From the NCBI GenBank assembly GCA_014804495.1, contig JAAUZS010000086.1, positions 14,306 to 21,933 on the forward strand: a stretch of 7,628 nt of DNA, read 5' to 3'. This document shows, piece after piece, positions 5,494 through 7,628 of this stretch (position 1 is the stretch's first letter; each line of letters begins with the position of its first letter). Under the pieces are notes generated by a model. It saw only the letters and a list, made by a program, of their open reading frames with translations. It was not told the DNA's origin and ran no database searches. This DNA comes from Lachnospiraceae bacterium. Lineage in GTDB: Bacteria > Bacillota > Clostridia > Lachnospirales > Lachnospiraceae. Position numbers and translations under genes: made by a program.

Positions 5494-6285
5494 ATGAATT
5501 ATTTAGAAAACTACTACTCAAATTATGATGAAGAAGGAAGGCTTTTAAGCAGGCATGGGCAGGTAGAATATCTTACTACGATGAAATACATTCATGAAAT
5601 TATGGGAACTGCTGAAAAGAAAAAAATACTGGAAGTGGGTGCAGGAACCGGAAGATACAGCATAGCGCTTGCAAAAGAAGGACATGATGTAGATGCATTG
5701 GAATTAATAACTCATAACTTAGAGATTATGAATTCCAAAATAGCCGGAATAGATAATATAAGAACTCATCAGGGAACAGCACTTGATTTGTCCGGATTTG
5801 CAGATGAAACATTTGATATGACATTGGTGCTGGGTCCAATGTATCATATGTACACGAAAGAGGATAAGGAAAAAGTTTTGGAAGAAGCAATAAGAGTTAC
5901 GAAAAAGGGCGGACATATTTTTGCAGCATACTGTATGAATGAAGCAACCATGATTCAGTTTACCTTCAAAGCCGGAAAAATATGGGAATGTATAAACAAC
6001 CATATGCTGACCGAGGATTTCAGATGTTTATCTGAGGAAAAAGACCTGTTTGAAATGGTAAGGATAGAAGAAATCAATGAACTGAATTCAAAATTTGATA
6101 ATATTGAGAGAGTAAAAATTATTGCTGCTGACGGTGCTACCAATTATATGAGGGAGTACATTGATGAAATGGATGACGCCACATTTGAGATGTGGATGAA
6201 ATATCATTTTGCCATATGCGAGCGTCAGGATCTGATAGGAGCTACGAATCATAGTTTGGATATTTTGAGAAAGAATCAGGAGTAG
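5494..6285 (+). CDS. Class I SAM-dependent methyltransferase
   Basis: This 263-residue cytoplasmic protein has a Rossmann-type methyltransferase core. Motif I is ILEVGAGTGRYSIAL (E47 to G53 binding SAM), the acidic end of strand 2 is E70 in DALELI, D98 lies in GTALDL, and the motif IV region is FDMTLVLGPMYHMY (107-120). KKGGHIFAAY follows as the post-motif strand. The LGPMYH segment is common in uncharacterised Firmicutes methyltransferases of the Methyltransf_25/11 type. The C-terminal third (about 150-263) is acidic and helical and probably forms the substrate lid. The substrate is unknown. The gene starts 29 nt after the acetyltransferase stop, or overlaps it by ATGA if ATG 5461 is used (274 residues). 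The lipoprotein gene follows after 23 nt, so all three may share a transcript. Confidence 0.87.
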   Translation: MNYLENYYSNYDEEGRLLSRHGQVEYLTTMKYIHEIMGTAEKKKILEVGAGTGRYSIALAKEGHDVDALELITHNLEIMNSKIAGIDNIRTHQGTALDLSGFADETFDMTLVLGPMYHMYTKEDKEKVLEEAIRVTKKGGHIFAAYCMNEATMIQFTFKAGKIWECINNHMLTEDFRCLSEEKDLFEMVRIEEINELNSKFDNIERVKIIAADGATNYMREYIDEMDDATFEMWMKYHFAICERQDLIGATNHSLDILRKNQE

Positions 6286-6308
6286 CATTAAATAGGGTAA
6301 AGAAAAAT

Positions 6309-7196
6309 ATGAATAACAAAAAAATGCTGTATCGAAAATATTTATGTATCCTATGCCTCTCATTGATTGGTATTTTGTCAGGTTGTGCGACAACCAAAGA
6401 AGTGTACAAGGATGACCCTATGCCGGAGATATGCGAGCAGGAATTAAGTAACTGCTTCGGAGAAGATTATCTGCTATCCGAAGGCGTGGATAAGGAAGAC
6501 CATTTTTTCGAGGAACATAAGCAAACTGAAATCATTACATATTATACGGAATGGGAGTTAACTTATCAGGATGCCTATGGACAGGATTGCGTTTTTGCGT
6601 TCAATAATTATTATTATGGAAATTGGCAGCCTTCGGAGCGGATAGACGGTTTTATCAAGAGTTACTTTTCTGATTTGGTGGAAGAGCATTATGAGCAGAA
6701 ATTCTGGAATAAGATGATAGCAGAGATTCCGGGGTGCAGGGAAGATGACAGTGTTCTTTATTTTAAGGAATATAGTCTTTTTTCAAAGTCTGGTGTACCT
6801 GAGACATCAGTTATGTTTGACGAAAGGGTGAACTATTCCCTGACAGATAATATTTATTTTCCACAGCTTAAATATACTGATGTTTGTATAGACTTTCCAT
6901 ATATTTTTAATTTATATCTGTATGTTGACTATGTGAGTGATGATAAAGCGAAGCGTAGGGCACAGCGCCGATATACGGAAAAGAGATTGCGCGAAACTAT
7001 GGATGAAATGATTCAATATTCAGGGGAATCACTGAATGCCACAGCATCCGTCACTATGATGGATGAGAATGGATTTGTTGATAGCTTTTCGATTGCAGTA
7101 TTAAAAGGAGATTATTTTGAGGGTGGCGGCAGACTAAACATTTCATATGAAAAAGCCCTTCATGAAAACTTCTTCGGACCGATTGAAATTGAATAA
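6309..7196 (+). CDS. Putative lipoprotein of unknown function
   Basis: The 295-residue product has a lipoprotein signal peptide: a basic start (NNKKMLYRKY), a hydrophobic stretch (LCILCLSLIGIL) and a lipobox LSGC with the lipidated cysteine at 26. It should therefore be anchored outside the cell on the membrane. The mature part is acidic and rich in aromatic residues (for example FNNYYYGNW at about 98-106), with a basic patch KAKRRAQRRYTEKRLRE around 215-231. I do not recognise a family or a catalytic motif. The SD (AGGG at 6294-6297) is 11 nt from the ATG, so translation may be modest. It follows the methyltransferase by 23 nt and precedes a terminator, so it is the last gene of this group. 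An ATG at 6324 is a less likely start, as it has no SD. Confidence 0.8.
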   Translation: MNNKKMLYRKYLCILCLSLIGILSGCATTKEVYKDDPMPEICEQELSNCFGEDYLLSEGVDKEDHFFEEHKQTEIITYYTEWELTYQDAYGQDCVFAFNNYYYGNWQPSERIDGFIKSYFSDLVEEHYEQKFWNKMIAEIPGCREDDSVLYFKEYSLFSKSGVPETSVMFDERVNYSLTDNIYFPQLKYTDVCIDFPYIFNLYLYVDYVSDDKAKRRAQRRYTEKRLRETMDEMIQYSGESLNATASVTMMDENGFVDSFSIAVLKGDYFEGGGRLNISYEKALHENFFGPIEIE

Positions 7197-7202
7197 ATAT
7201 AT

Positions 7203-7250
7203 AACTGTCGATTTTGAATGCTGATGCAGGAAAATATCGGCAGTTTTTTT
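7203..7250 (+). terminator. Intrinsic terminator after the lipoprotein gene
   Basis: AACTGTCGAT (7203-7212) pairs with ATCGGCAGTT (7236-7245) with one T-G wobble, and the stem may be extended by TTT/AAA pairing within the 23-nt loop. A run of seven T (7244-7250) follows. It starts 6 bp after the stop codon. Confidence 0.8.
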
Positions 7251-7271
7251 GTAGCTTTTTCCCAACTTGAA

Positions 7272-7301
7272 TTGTAATGTCAATGAGAGGGCGATGATAA
7301 T
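7272..7301 (+). promoter_or_regulatory. Candidate promoter for the sigma factor gene
   Basis: TTGTAA (7272-7277) and GATAAT (7296-7301) are 18 bp apart. Initiation near 7307 would place the nested palindromes at the start of a leader of about 105 nt. The match is moderate, and an ECF gene could use another sigma factor instead. Confidence 0.3.
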
Positions 7302-7343
7302 GTGAAAAATAAATTTTTCACACATGCTTGCATGTGTTATGCA
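7301..7343 (+). repeat. Three overlapping perfect palindromes upstream of the sigma factor gene
   Basis: TGTGAAAAA and TTTTTCACA (7301-7322) form a 9-bp stem with a TAAA loop. ACACATGC and GCATGTGT (7320-7337) form an 8-bp stem around TT. TGCAT and ATGCA (7329-7343) form a 5-bp stem. Neighbouring stems share bases, so they exclude one another. No T tract follows in the + direction. They may be a protein-binding region or a leader that switches fold. Confidence 0.6.
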
Positions 7344-7396
7344 ATATTTGTGCCTGCGGCCCAAAGTTTGCAGGTTATGGAAAGGGCATGGATATT

Positions 7397-7405
7397 AGGA
7401 GGTGG
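7397..7405 (+). promoter_or_regulatory. Very strong ribosome binding site for a TTG start
   Basis: AGGAGGTGG ends 8 nt before TTG 7414. This nearly ideal SD may offset the weak start codon. The in-frame GTG at 7402 lies inside the site and can be dismissed. Confidence 0.75.
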
Positions 7406-7413
7406 AGAAGTTA

Positions 7414-7628
7414 TTGCGCGCAGATGACTTAGAAGTAATTGAAAAATATTCTAATGCGGTGTACCGCATGGCCTACTCATTGGTCAAGAATAAATATGAC
7501 GCAGATGATATACATCAGGAAGTTTTCGCTATTTATATTGTCAAAAGACCGAAGTTTGAAAATGCTGAACATGAAAGAGCATGGTTCATGCGGGTAACTG
7601 TCAATTTATGCAAAAATCTCTGGAAAAC
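7414..7628 (+). CDS. ECF-type sigma-70 family RNA polymerase sigma factor (3' end missing)
   Basis: The first 71 residues, starting at TTG, match sigma region 2. ADDLEVIEKYSNAVYRMAYSL forms the first helix, DADDIHQEVFAIYI is the core-binding and -10-melting segment (family pattern DAEDxxQExF), and ERAWFMRVTVNLCKNLW is the region 2.3/2.4 helix. The gene runs out of the window, so region 4 and any anti-sigma partner cannot be seen. It directs RNA polymerase to a specific promoter set, usually in response to an envelope or surface stress. Start choice rests on the strong SD 8 nt upstream. The terminator at 7203-7250 separates it from the lipoprotein gene, so it begins its own transcription unit, with palindromes in its upstream region. 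Confidence 0.88.
   Translation, partial: MRADDLEVIEKYSNAVYRMAYSLVKNKYDADDIHQEVFAIYIVKRPKFENAEHERAWFMRVTVNLCKNLWK

Noticed and set aside
7143..7364. Minus-strand frame crossing the lipoprotein end and the intergenic region
   Set aside because: It runs through a clear terminator and the palindromes, and its sequence has no recognisable features.

Overview
The window reads as low-GC Firmicutes DNA, most likely a gut-type Clostridia member such as Lachnospiraceae. The grounds are the strong Shine-Dalgarno (SD) sites, two TTG starts, consensus sigma-A promoters, the archaeal-type AspRS, the cysteine-rich YjbR-DUF3795 fusion and the membrane GGDEF protein architecture. All real genes are on the + strand. 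No RNA gene, IS element or CRISPR array was seen.

Layout. (1) 1-462 is the 3' end of a YjbR/DUF3795 fusion gene. (2) 463-608 is a compact regulatory region with a strong promoter, an overlapping second promoter candidate and an intrinsic terminator, all ahead of the next gene. (3) 609-3590 is a probable two-gene operon, a seven-transmembrane diguanylate cyclase and an archaeal/eukaryotic-type aspartyl-tRNA synthetase, closed by a terminator. (4) 3669-4990 is a self-contained cassette. It has a 13-bp inverted repeat touching the -35 of a near-consensus promoter, a HipA-like kinase lacking the usual HipA N-terminal subdomain, an overlapping 114-residue gene whose product resembles that missing subdomain, and a strong terminator. 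(5) 5006-7196 holds a GNAT acetyltransferase, a class I methyltransferase and an unrecognised lipoprotein in close succession, closed by a terminator. (6) 7251-7628 has nested palindromes followed by the 5' end of an ECF-type sigma factor gene that starts with TTG.

The most interesting element is the kinase cassette. It looks like a split HipA system, comparable in concept to HipS/HipT of HipBST modules, but with the kinase gene first, the small gene second and no HTH (HipB-like) gene in the window. It also lies directly downstream of an unusual AspRS gene, which matters because characterised HipA-family kinases target aminoacyl-tRNA synthetases. The link between kinase and AspRS is speculation from position only.

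Several starts were set from SD placement: 609 (TTG), 3788, 5006, 5494 and 7414 (TTG). No gene-free stretch exceeds 300 bases.
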